Notes under the pieces: model-generated | The model's input: the letters and a program-made list of their open reading frames with translations, nothing else | What the model was told of the DNA's origin: nothing | Databases searched by the model: none | Source: an uncultured Bacilli bacterium | GTDB lineage: Bacteria; Bacillota_I; Bacilli_A; RF39; UBA660 | Direction: 5' to 3' | Assembly (NCBI GenBank): GCA_944358525.1 | Contig: CALVRI010000012.1 | Span: forward strand, 1 to 33,182 | DNA: 33,182 bases | Part shown: positions 17,252-25,500 of the stretch, piece after piece | Numbering within the stretch: position 1 is the stretch's first letter | Layout: each line of letters starts with the position of its first letter | Program-made: the position numbers and the translations under genes

Positions 17252-17971
17252 ATGAATGTTGTAGATATATTAATTATTTTATTTATATTGCTAGGAGCTG
17301 TTGTTGGCTTTAAACAAGGATTTACTAAAAGTTTAGTTAGTTTTTTAGGTATAATTGTAGTAACAATACTTGCGTATTTTTTGAAAAATCCTGTCAGTGA
17401 ATTTTTGATGAGTTTTTGTCCATTTTTTGGTTTTGGAGGAATTATAAAAGGTGTTACTGTTTTAAATATTGCGGTATATGAAATTATTGCATTTATATTA
17501 GTTTTCAGTATTTTAATGATATTATTAAAAGTTTTATTAGTAACTACAGGGGTTTTAGAAACTATTTTAAAGTTTACTATTGTTTTAGGTATTCCATCTA
17601 AAATATTAGGAGCTGTTGTAGGAGTGATAAAACATTACATTATTGTATTTTTTGTTTTATATTTACTTTCTATGCCAAATTTTGTAGATGTTGATTTTAT
17701 AAAAGATTCAACATATCGTGAACCAATTTTAAAAAATACACCACTTCTTTCTAATGTTGCGGAGTCTTCACTTAAAGTATTGGATGAATTTAAAGGTTTA
17801 AGCGATAAGTATACAAATTCAGAAAACAGTAATGAATTTAATTTAGAAACTTTAGATTTATTTTTGAAATATAAAGTTGTTACTGTAGATGCTGTTAAAA
17901 AACTTGATGAAAGTGGTAAAATAAATATAAAAGGAATTGATTCTGTAATAGAAAAATATGAGGAGGAATAA
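17252..17971 (+). CDS. CvpA-family membrane protein
   Basis: A 239-residue integral membrane protein of the CvpA/colicin V production family, named for an E. coli gene; its exact role is not settled. The family start, NVVDILIILFILLGAVVGFKQG, is clear. Hydrophobic segments lie at about residues 4-22, 28-46, 66-95 and 122-142, followed by a polar C-terminal tail of about 90 residues ending in a charged helix. The ribosome binding site AAGGAAGGGG lies at 17237-17246. The thioredoxin gene starts two bases after the stop, so the two form an operon. Confidence 0.85.
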   Translation: MNVVDILIILFILLGAVVGFKQGFTKSLVSFLGIIVVTILAYFLKNPVSEFLMSFCPFFGFGGIIKGVTVLNIAVYEIIAFILVFSILMILLKVLLVTTGVLETILKFTIVLGIPSKILGAVVGVIKHYIIVFFVLYLLSMPNFVDVDFIKDSTYREPILKNTPLLSNVAESSLKVLDEFKGLSDKYTNSENSNEFNLETLDLFLKYKVVTVDAVKKLDESGKINIKGIDSVIEKYEEE

Positions 17972-17973
17972 TA

Positions 17974-18270
17974 ATGGAAATAATAAAGGGAAGTGCTGAT
18001 AATTTTGATGAGATTATAAGTAAAGGAGATGTATTAGTTGATTTTTTCGCTACTTGGTGTGGACCATGTAAGATGCTTGCACCAGAATTAGAAGAAATTA
18101 AAGATAAGGTACAAATTATAAAAGTTGATATTGATGAAAATTTGGAATTATGTAAGAGGTTTGGAGTTATGAGTGTACCTACTTTAATTTATTTTAAAAA
18201 AGATGGTACATATGATGTGCATATTGGATATATGACTAGTGATGAAATTTTAAAATTTGTCCAAAAATAA
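17974..18270 (+). CDS. trx: Thioredoxin
   Basis: A small cytosolic disulfide reductase of 98 residues, slightly shorter than the common 103-110. The active site WCGPC is in FFATWCGPCKMLAPELEEI, and the cis-proline loop is SVPTLIYFKKDG. The N-terminus lacks the usual extra strand, but the fold elements are in order. GAGGAGG (17961-17967) gives a good ribosome binding site inside the end of the cvpA gene. It is the second gene of the cvpA operon and is followed by a terminator. There is no signal peptide, so it acts in the cytosol. Confidence 0.93.
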   Translation: MEIIKGSADNFDEIISKGDVLVDFFATWCGPCKMLAPELEEIKDKVQIIKVDIDENLELCKRFGVMSVPTLIYFKKDGTYDVHIGYMTSDEILKFVQK

Positions 18271-18300
18271 AACTATTAGGAAAATTCTTAATAGTTTTTA
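18271..18300. terminator. Bidirectional terminator between trx and comEB
   Basis: Bases 18271-18281 pair with 18286-18296 over 11 bp including one G-U pair, followed by TTTTTA on the plus strand and T-rich sequence on the minus strand. The comEB stop codon (18298-18300) lies directly at its edge. Confidence 0.8.
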
Positions 18301-18789
18301 ATTGTTTTTCATATTTAGTTTTATTTCTTTGTTCATGGATATTTTGTGATACTTGATATTACATTTGTCAAATAAAGTTCTAGATGCAATATTGTTATCG
18401 CTATTCGCATATTTGTCGTTTAAATAAATTACTTCTTTTATTCCTGCTTGAATAATGATTTTAGCACATTCATTACATGGAAATAAATCAACATATATTT
18501 TTGCTTTTTCTAAATCTTTTTTGTTTCCACGGTAGTTTAAAATAGCATTTAATTCTGCATGGCAAACATAAGGATATTTAGTATTTAAGTTTTCTCCGTC
18601 TCGTCCCCAAGGAAATTCATCATCATTAAATCCGTTAGGGGCACCATTATAACCGATTGAAAGTATCCTATTATCATCGCTTACTATACAAGCACCAACT
18701 TGAGTTGAAGGATCTTTACTTCTCATAGCGCTTAGTTCAGTAATGGCCATAAAGTATTCATCCCAAGATAAATAATTTTCTCTTTTCAT
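18298..18789 (-). CDS. comEB: Deoxycytidylate deaminase (dCMP deaminase)
   Basis: It converts dCMP to dUMP, feeding thymidylate synthesis. The 163-residue protein has the zinc deaminase motifs His77-Ala-Glu79 (CHAELNAI) and Pro104-Cys105-x-x-Cys108 (PCNECAK), with Glu79 as proton shuttle. [20 protein letters not shown] and GYNGAPNGF are typical of ComEB/dCMP deaminases. The ribosome binding site AGGTG lies seven bases before the ATG. In Bacilli the gene is often beside competence genes, but none is seen here; it stands alone, divergent from lspA. Confidence 0.93.
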   Translation of the reverse strand: MKRENYLSWDEYFMAITELSAMRSKDPSTQVGACIVSDDNRILSIGYNGAPNGFNDDEFPWGRDGENLNTKYPYVCHAELNAILNYRGNKKDLEKAKIYVDLFPCNECAKIIIQAGIKEVIYLNDKYANSDNNIASRTLFDKCNIKYHKISMNKEIKLNMKNN

Positions 18790-18807
18790 AATTTCACCTC
18801 TGTTATA

Positions 18808-18836
18808 ATTTTATCATATTTTACCTTTCTTGACTA
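18808..18836 (-). promoter_or_regulatory. Promoter of comEB
   Basis: On the minus strand, TAGTCA (18836-18831), a 17-base spacer and TAAAAT (18813-18808), with TGA before the -10. It is back to back with the lspA promoter, the two -35 boxes being two bases apart. Confidence 0.7.
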
Positions 18837-18838
18837 TT

Positions 18839-18866
18839 TTGAATAATATGTATTTTCTGATATAAT
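18839..18866 (+). promoter_or_regulatory. Promoter of lspA-rluD-rhomboid
   Basis: TTGAAT (18839-18844), a 16-base spacer and TATAAT (18861-18866), with extended TG at 18858-18859. The predicted +1, near 18873, falls at the GGTGA ribosome binding site (18874-18878). Confidence 0.75.
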
Positions 18867-18884
18867 ATTCTGTGGTGATACATT

Positions 18885-19358
18885 ATGAAAAAACTATTTG
18901 GAATTGCTTTTATAACTGTTTTGCTTGATCAGCTTATTAAAAATGGTTTATTGTTTTTTATGAATTATGGTCAGTCTATTACTATAATTAAAAATTTCTT
19001 TAATATAACTTTAATTGGTAATACAGGAGCGGCTTTTAGTATTTTAAGTTCTAATACTATTTTATTAATAATAATTTCAGTAGTTGTTTTAAATGTATTA
19101 TATTTCTTTTTCATTAAAGGTAAAACATTAACCGATTTTGAACAAGTTTCATATGGTTTATTAGTTGGTGGAATTATGGGAAATTTAATTGACAGAGTTT
19201 TACGTATGCAGGTAGTTGATTATTTAGATTTTAACATTTTTGGATATAATTTTCCTGTATTTAATTTAGCTGATATTGTGATTGTTATATCAATGATTTT
19301 AATAGTTATCCAAATTATAAAGGGTGATAAAAATGAAGTATCAAGTAAATCAAAATGA
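18885..19358 (+). CDS. lspA: Lipoprotein signal peptidase II
   Basis: It cleaves the signal peptide of prolipoproteins after lipid attachment to the +1 cysteine. The 157-residue protein has four membrane helices and the family motifs: LLDQLIKNG near the N-terminus, NTGAAFSIL, GNLIDR with the first catalytic Asp and VFNLADIVI with the second. It starts an operon: rluD begins 26 bases before the lspA stop, in another frame. In B. subtilis the same lspA-rluD-type order is known. GGTGA about six bases before the ATG serves as the ribosome binding site. Confidence 0.96.
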   Translation: MKKLFGIAFITVLLDQLIKNGLLFFMNYGQSITIIKNFFNITLIGNTGAAFSILSSNTILLIIISVVVLNVLYFFFIKGKTLTDFEQVSYGLLVGGIMGNLIDRVLRMQVVDYLDFNIFGYNFPVFNLADIVIVISMILIVIQIIKGDKNEVSSKSK

Positions 19359-20208
19359 TATTAGGTTAGATAATTTTTTGGCAGAAGCTTTAGAGATTAG
19401 TCGAAGTCAGGTTACTAAGATGATTAAAGCTAAAGAGGTTTTGGTTAATGAAAAAATTGTAAAACCTGGTTTTTTATTAAAAGAAAGTGATATAATAACT
19501 GTAAATCATGTTAGTGAAGATGGCGTTAAACCAGAAAAGATGGATTTAGACATTGTCTATGAAGATGATGATGTACTAGTCATAAATAAAGCAAATGGAG
19601 TAGTGGTACATCCAGGTGCGGGAAATCATAGTGGTACTTTGGTTAATGGCCTTTTATATCATACTAAATTGAGTGATGTTAATGGTGAAGTAAGGCCTGG
19701 TATTGTACATAGAATAGATGCTTATACAACCGGTTTACTTATGGTAGCTAAAAATAATAAAGCTCACGAAATTTTAGCTGAAGAGTTAGCTGAAAAAAAG
19801 ACTTATAGAAAGTATGTTGCTTTAGTTTGGGGAGTAATTGAAAGTGATACGGGTGAAATAGATGCTCCAATAGGTAGAAGTAAAAGTGATCGTAAAAAAA
19901 TGGCTATACGTGCGGATGGTAAAGAAGCGATTACTCATTTTAAGGTTTTAAAAAGATATGAAAAGGCAACTTTAATAGAACTTAGATTAGAAACAGGAAG
20001 AACTCATCAGATTAGAGTACATATGGATTATATAGGACATCCTTTAGTAAATGATCCGGTATATGGTAATAGAAAGTTATTTGATGAAACAGGCCAGTGT
20101 TTACATGCAAAAGAACTTGGGTTTGTACATCCGACTACTGGAAAATATATGCAATTTGATAGTGAACTTCCTGAGTGTTTTACAAATATATTAAAAAAAT
20201 TTGAGTAG
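19333..20208 (+). CDS. rluD: RluD-type 23S rRNA pseudouridine synthase
   Basis: It converts uridines in 23S rRNA to pseudouridine; the exact target cannot be told from sequence. The 291 residues hold an N-terminal S4 RNA-binding domain (IRLDNFLAEALEISRSQVTK, about 8-70) and the RluA-family catalytic domain with PGIVHRIDAYTTGLLMVAKN, whose Asp is the nucleophile, followed by GRTHQIRVH. The usual HRLDxxTSG is HRIDAYTTG here, a mild change. I start it at ATG 19333 because AGGGTGA (19321-19327) is the ribosome binding site; GTG 19324 lies inside it. It overlaps lspA and is followed by the rhomboid gene. Confidence 0.94.
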   Translation: MKYQVNQNDIRLDNFLAEALEISRSQVTKMIKAKEVLVNEKIVKPGFLLKESDIITVNHVSEDGVKPEKMDLDIVYEDDDVLVINKANGVVVHPGAGNHSGTLVNGLLYHTKLSDVNGEVRPGIVHRIDAYTTGLLMVAKNNKAHEILAEELAEKKTYRKYVALVWGVIESDTGEIDAPIGRSKSDRKKMAIRADGKEAITHFKVLKRYEKATLIELRLETGRTHQIRVHMDYIGHPLVNDPVYGNRKLFDETGQCLHAKELGFVHPTTGKYMQFDSELPECFTNILKKFE

Positions 20209-20216
20209 GTGATATT

Positions 20217-21359
20217 GTGAACGAGATAGTGATTGATAAAAAAGAAGAATTGGTTATGAAATTACTCCATTATTTTATTACTGAAAGAGGTTATAATCCT
20301 GTAATAATTAGAGGAGTTAAGGATGAAATTTGGCTTGAAAATTTGGAAGATGATTACAAAATAGTTAGAATTGTTTCTGGTTATATTCATAATAATGAAC
20401 AATTTAAGTTTGATATATTTAAAACTAAAAATTTACTTAAAACAATTAAGAAAAAAACACTATCATTTAAGATTAATGCATTAAGTATATTTGTTAATTT
20501 AGGTGATAATGTTGATATATCTGAATTTGAGGATACTCCTAATATAAAGTTTGCTAATATTCATGAAGCTGAAGATTTAAATAAATATCGCTTTGTAATT
20601 AATGCTTTTCCTGATATTACAAAAGATATGGATTTTAAAGAAAAAGGATTAGAATTATTTATGAAAATTACTAGTGATATTAATAAGAAGAATGAGGGAG
20701 ATGCCAAGATGAATGAAGATGTGTTTAGTCCTAAAAAACCGGTTATAACATATGCATTAATTATAATTAATGTAATAGTATTTATTTTATCGATGTTTAA
20801 TGATAGTATTTTACAAATGTTTGCGGTTAATAGATTTTATATAGTAGAACTTGGCCAATATTATAGGTTATTTACGGGAATATTTTTACATGCTAGTATA
20901 TTACATATATTATTTAATATGTATGCTTTATATGTAATAGGAATGCAGCTTGAAAGCTTTTTAGGAAAGTGGAAATATTTAATTGTTTATTTGCTTTCTG
21001 GTTTAGGTGGTTCAATGCTTTCTATATTCTTTGATAATGGATTTAGTGTTGGCGCTTCTGGAGCTATATTTGGATTAATGGGAGCACTTTTGTATTTTGG
21101 ATATCATTATAGAGTATATTTGGATAGTGTTGTTAAATCACAAATTATTCCTTTAATTGTTATTAATTTATTAATTGGATTTACTTCAACAGGAATTGAT
21201 AACTGGGCGCACATTGGTGGTTTAGTTGGTGGTATTTTAGCTACTATGGCCGTTGGAGTTAAGTATAAATCAACTAAATTTGAGATGATAAATGGAGTTA
21301 TAATGTATTTGATATTTATTGGATTTTTAGGATATATGGTTTTTGTTAGAGGCATATAA
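20217..21359 (+). CDS. Rhomboid-family intramembrane protease with cytosolic N-domain
   Basis: A serine protease within the membrane. The 380 residues split into a soluble N-terminal part of about 165 residues with no recognised motif and a rhomboid core. The core shows GIFLHASILHILFNMYALYV, the catalytic Ser in GASGAIFGLMGALLYFGYHY and the catalytic His in WAHIGGLVGG. About seven hydrophobic segments lie between 175 and 378. This two-part layout resembles GluP/YqgP of B. subtilis, which also has a soluble N-domain. The start is GTG, with AGGTGA overlapping the rluD stop. Inside the gene, GAGGGAG (20694-20700) and an in-frame ATG (20709) could start the 216-residue core alone. Confidence 0.9.
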   Translation: MNEIVIDKKEELVMKLLHYFITERGYNPVIIRGVKDEIWLENLEDDYKIVRIVSGYIHNNEQFKFDIFKTKNLLKTIKKKTLSFKINALSIFVNLGDNVDISEFEDTPNIKFANIHEAEDLNKYRFVINAFPDITKDMDFKEKGLELFMKITSDINKKNEGDAKMNEDVFSPKKPVITYALIIINVIVFILSMFNDSILQMFAVNRFYIVELGQYYRLFTGIFLHASILHILFNMYALYVIGMQLESFLGKWKYLIVYLLSGLGGSMLSIFFDNGFSVGASGAIFGLMGALLYFGYHYRVYLDSVVKSQIIPLIVINLLIGFTSTGIDNWAHIGGLVGGILATMAVGVKYKSTKFEMINGVIMYLIFIGFLGYMVFVRGI

Positions 21360-21361
21360 AA

Positions 21362-21387
21362 ACAAGCTTTAGTGCTTGTCTTTTTTT
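21362..21387. terminator. Bidirectional terminator after the rhomboid gene
   Basis: ACAAGC (21362-21367) pairs with GCTTGT (21374-21379), followed by CTTTTTTTG. The stop codon of the convergent phosphatidyltransferase gene (21369-21371) lies within the loop. Confidence 0.75.
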
Positions 21388-22184
21388 GTGTAAGTTTTTT
21401 GTTTTTTATCTATTATTTCATTCATTTCTTCTTGATTTTCTAATTCATAAACCATTGCTTGATGGTTTTCTCTTGAAAGGGTAAATTGTGAAGTTTTTTC
21501 TTTATCGTTTGTTTTTTCTTTATTTAATTCGTTTTCTGAAACGTTTTTATTTTCTTTTAAGGTTTCTTCTTGGTTTTCTTGCGTTTGGTTTTTGTATTCT
21601 TCTAAATATTGTTTGATATTAATGGCTTGAAGTGGAATGGTTCCTAGGCTTAAAGCGGAACTTATAGCTAATAATATTTCGTTTGAGATATTAGCAATAT
21701 TTAAGTTTTGAATAACAAGTGATGTATAACCTAAAATTAAAGCAATGGAAAGAGGCCATATTTTTATTTTTCCAAACAAGTTACTTTTTGGATTGCCACC
21801 TTTAGATAATAATTTTGCATTAACTAATGAAATTACACCTTCTAAAATACCGTTTATAGCAAATACGGGCATTACTGGTAATATACCAATGATTAATGCG
21901 AGTGAAAATATTTTATCAGAAACGGCATCTAACATTGCTCCTTCATTTGTTTCTTCTTTAGCAATAATTCTAGCGGCTTTACCATCTAAAAAATCGGATA
22001 TTGCTAAAAAACTTATGGTTCCGAATAAAATAGGCAAAGATGTACCAGTATAAGCCATAATTGGAATTGCTATTCCACCAATAACCCTAGAAAAAGAGAG
22101 CCAATTTGGTATTAGTGATAATTTATTATCAGGATTAAATAATCCTTTGGTAAATTTTTTTGCAGTGCTTTTAATTGTGTCCAT
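21369..22184 (-). CDS. CDP-alcohol phosphatidyltransferase with charged tail
   Basis: An integral membrane enzyme that moves a phosphatidyl group from CDP-diacylglycerol to an alcohol, the PgsA/PssA type of reaction. The signature reads DGKAAR, nine residues, then GAMLDAVSD; the usual spacing between AR and G is eight, so there is one extra residue. The opening PNWLSFSRVIGG is typical of PgsA-like enzymes, and about five hydrophobic helices follow up to residue 195. The last 75 residues are a hydrophilic Glu/Lys/Asn-rich tail (ENQEETLKENKNVSENELNK) not found in the usual 180-200-residue enzymes. GGAGGAA precedes the ATG. The acceptor alcohol cannot be assigned; glycerol-3-phosphate is the first guess. 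Confidence 0.82.
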   Translation of the reverse strand: MDTIKSTAKKFTKGLFNPDNKLSLIPNWLSFSRVIGGIAIPIMAYTGTSLPILFGTISFLAISDFLDGKAARIIAKEETNEGAMLDAVSDKIFSLALIIGILPVMPVFAINGILEGVISLVNAKLLSKGGNPKSNLFGKIKIWPLSIALILGYTSLVIQNLNIANISNEILLAISSALSLGTIPLQAINIKQYLEEYKNQTQENQEETLKENKNVSENELNKEKTNDKEKTSQFTLSRENHQAMVYELENQEEMNEIIDKKQKTYTKKDKH

Positions 22185-22207
22185 TTAATTCCTCCAATTT
22201 GTTTAAT

Positions 22208-22247
22208 ATTTTATCATAAAAGAAGCTTTTGTGTAAAATATTTTACA
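22208..22247 (-). promoter_or_regulatory. Promoter of the CDP-alcohol transferase with an overlapping palindrome
   Basis: On the minus strand, TTTACA (22237-22232), an 18-base spacer and TAAAAT (22213-22208), with TGA before the -10. The -35 lies inside a perfect 16-bp palindrome, TGTAAAATATTTTACA (22232-22247), a good position for a repressor site. Confidence 0.6.
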
Positions 22248-22274
22248 TAATTTTATGTTTTATTTTTATAAGTG

Positions 22275-22304
22275 TTGATTTTTTTTTAAGGTTTATTTTA
22301 TGAT
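22275..22304 (+). promoter_or_regulatory. Possible promoter of the 22311 RNA
   Basis: TTGATT (22275-22280), an 18-base spacer and TATGAT (22299-22304). The predicted +1 is near 22311, where a perfect hairpin begins. Confidence 0.45.
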
Positions 22305-22310
22305 AGGAGT

Positions 22311-22440
22311 GCAAAAGAAATTTTGCGTTATATGGTCGCTTGTTTTTTTACCCAATTAAGTTTTCTATGATTTGGGTTAACTCTTTTTTTCTTGTTAAAT
22401 TTATTGTTTTAAATCATAATTTTAAAATTATGATTTTTTT
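22311..22440 (+). ncRNA. Candidate small RNA or terminated leader before the glucosaminidase gene
   Basis: The 340-base gap before the glucosaminidase gene contains three hairpins in order: GCAAAA-GAAA-TTTTGC (22311-22326) with a GNRA tetraloop, ACCCAA/TTGGGT (22350-22355 with 22372-22377), and a perfect terminator at 22411-22440. A promoter-like pair lies just upstream. No open frame with a ribosome binding site is present. It could be an independent RNA of about 130 bases or a riboswitch-like leader. I do not recognise it as a known class. Confidence 0.4.
22411..22440 (+). terminator. Perfect AT-rich terminator upstream of the glucosaminidase promoter
   Basis: AAATCATAATTTT and AAAATTATGATTT form a 26-base perfect palindrome (22411-22436) followed by more T on the plus strand. 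It ends any transcript started upstream, and no plus-strand protein gene lies between it and the rhomboid terminator. Confidence 0.7.
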
Positions 22441-22451
22441 GTCAAATAGTG

Positions 22452-22502
22452 TCTAATCATGGTTAGATGTCCATATACAATATACCTATTATTTGATATA
22501 AT
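22452..22502 (+). promoter_or_regulatory. Promoter of the glucosaminidase gene with an upstream dyad
   Basis: TATACA (22474-22479), a 17-base spacer and TATAAT (22497-22502) with extended TG (22494-22495). Just upstream lies the dyad TCTAA-N6-TTAGA (22452-22467), seven bases from the -35, possibly an activator or repressor site. Confidence 0.65.
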
Positions 22503-22532
22503 ATTTATAGAATAATTAGGAGGGCAATGCAT

Positions 22533-25500
22533 ATGAAAAAAGGATATAAAGCTATATTTGTTATAATGTTTTTTATACTTGGTTTCATACCTTTTCATAA
22601 GGTAGAAGCAGCATCTACATATACTGTAGAGATGGTTGCGAATCAAACTGGTAATAAGGTTGTTGGAACTTATAATAGCTATAGTGCGGCTTTGAATGCG
22701 ATGAATGCCCAAAATTCGACATCTAGTAGTGTAGCAACTATTTATAGGAATGGTGTTCCTGTAGATAGTAAATATGCAATTTTTAAATTTAAACCGGGTA
22801 AAATATATAATTTATATACTTCTGCTACTGGATCTGCTTATACTTATATTCATGGTTCATATGGTACTGATGCGGCTTTACTTGGATATAGTGATAATGG
22901 AAGAGTTAAAGTGATGATAAGTGGATATACAGGTTGGACTGAAATAAGTAATGGTGTTGTTACTCCGATTTCTTTAATGGGAATTAATGGTAATATGATA
23001 AATGTTCCTGGAGGTTTAGGTATAAGAATTAGAAAAACTCCATCATTAAAAGGTTCTGTTATAACTCAGGTTGGAACTACTTCTAATTTTAGTTATACTG
23101 AGACTAGACAAGCTGATGGCTATACATGGTATAAAATTAGTTATAATGGATCAGAAGCTTGGATTGCTAAAACAGATAGTGTTACTGTTTTGACTGGTTC
23201 AAATAGTCTTGGAACTTATTATAATCATTATGGACCTACGGGTAATTTAATCCATCATTTTACTTATTATAATGGTTCTGGATATGGTGATACTTTTACT
23301 AATTTAGGAACTGCTCCTTCGTTTTTGACAAAAGATGTAAGATATTATAGTTTTGATGGAATATATTTTTATTCAAGTGTAACATCTATGCTTGATGATT
23401 ATAGAGCTGGTAAATATTCAGGCAGTGTTAATTATAATAGTCCTTATTATGCTTATTATGTTTATTTACCAAGCCATTCAGTAACAGGTTATACTGCAAG
23501 TGATTTGGATAATATAATTGCAAGTAAAGGTTATAATGCATCAACTTCTAAAATGTATGGAACAGGGCAGTATTTTAAAGAAGCTGAAGCGACTTATGGA
23601 CAAAATGCTTTGATGATGTTTAGTACTGCTATGAATGAAAGTGCGAATGGTACTAGTAAAATAGCAATGGATAAGAATAACTTATTTGGTTATGGTGCTT
23701 CTGATAGTAATCCTTATGATGGAGCATATTCGTATGATAGTCCAAGGGATTCAATTATGGATTATGCAAAAAGAACAGGTTCAAATTATTCGTTAGTTAC
23801 AGGCGCTTATTACTACGGTGGTCATTATGGTAATAAATCAAGTGGTAGAAATGTTAAATACGCATCAGATCCTTATTGGGGAGAAAAACAGGCTAGTAAT
23901 TCGTTCTTAAGTGATTTAGATTATGGCGGAAAAGACTTTAATTCAAGTACTATTGGAGTTACAAATAAAAGTTTTGCTAATGTATGGGTTTTTGATAAGC
24001 CTGAAAGAAGCGATGCGGCTCATAGATATAGTTTGAAAAATCCAAATACAAATGCATTGGTTTATGATGTTTCTGTAAATGTAGTAGATAAGGTGTTAGG
24101 TGCTAATAACGAATGGTTTTATAAAGTATATACTGATTTACCTACAAGTGAAAATCTACTTTATGGTTATGTTTTAGCTAATGAAGTTAATGTTTCTAAT
24201 AATCAGCCGGTAATTACTGCTTCTGATAAAACAATTAAAGAAGGGGATGTATTTAATCCATTAGATGGTGTTAGTGCAAGTGATGTGGAAAATGGTAATT
24301 TAACAAGTAGAATCACATATGAAAGTGATGTTAAACCTGAAAAAGAAGGCACATATCATGTTACTTATACAGTAGTAGATAATAGTAATTTCCATGCTAG
24401 TAAAACAATTACTGTTAAGGTTATATCTGCTGAGCTTCCTATAATTACTGCTGAAGATAAGGAAGTTAAACAATTCGAAGAGTTTGATTACATGGATGGT
24501 GTAAGTGCTAAGGCACATGATGGGACAGATTTAACTGATGATATTACTTATGAAGAGACAGTTAATACAGATATTGCTGATACTTATGAGGTTACTTATA
24601 AAGTAAAAGATGCTAAAGGTAAAGAAGCAAGTAAAACTATTAATGTAACAGTTATTCCTAATGAAAAGCCAGTTATTAATGCGTCAGATAAAGAAATTTA
24701 TTTAAATAGTGATTTTGATCCTTTAGAGGGTGTTACGGCTAGTGATGCTGAGGATGGACCTATTGAAAAAATTGAATATAAAGGTGAAGTTAAAACTGAT
24801 GAGGTAGGGGATTATAAGGTTACTTATATAGTTACTGATAAAAATGGTCAAAAGACCGAAAAAACTATAACTGTTAAAGTTATTGTAAATCAGCTTCCAG
24901 TTATCAATGCATATGATAAAACAGTTTATTTGAATAGTGATTTTGATCCATTGGATGGTGTTACAGCTTATGATCCTGAAGATGGAACAATTACTAAAAT
25001 TAATGTTGATTTAAATGAGGTTAAAACAAATGAACTTGGTCAATATAAAGTGACTTATTCAGTAACTGATTCATATGAACAAACAGTCACTAAAACAATT
25101 ACGGTTACTGTTAGTGAAAAAGTATTAGAAGAAAAAGAAGGATTATTCTATATTGGTTATTTAAGTAATATTAATGGAAAACTAGAATTAAAAGGATATA
25201 ATACAATTAAAGGGATTGATAATGACTTAAATCAAAAAATAGAATATAAGATAACTTTGAAAAATGTTGATAATGGTAAAACATATGAACAATACGCTAC
25301 AAGAATAACTGATGACAAAGATATTCCATTTGATGTTTATAGTTCAGATGGTAAAAACTATAAATATTCATGGTTTACATTTGATTTTGATTTATCAGGA
25401 TTACCTGCTGGAAATTACACTGCATCAATCATGTCAATTGGTGAAGATTACTACTCTGAAAATGTAATTAACAACAAGACTAATAGCACACAAATTACAA

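Noticed and set aside
22428..22712. Minus-strand ORF across the glucosaminidase start
   Set aside because: It overlaps the promoter, terminator and signal peptide of a well-supported gene and has no ribosome binding site.
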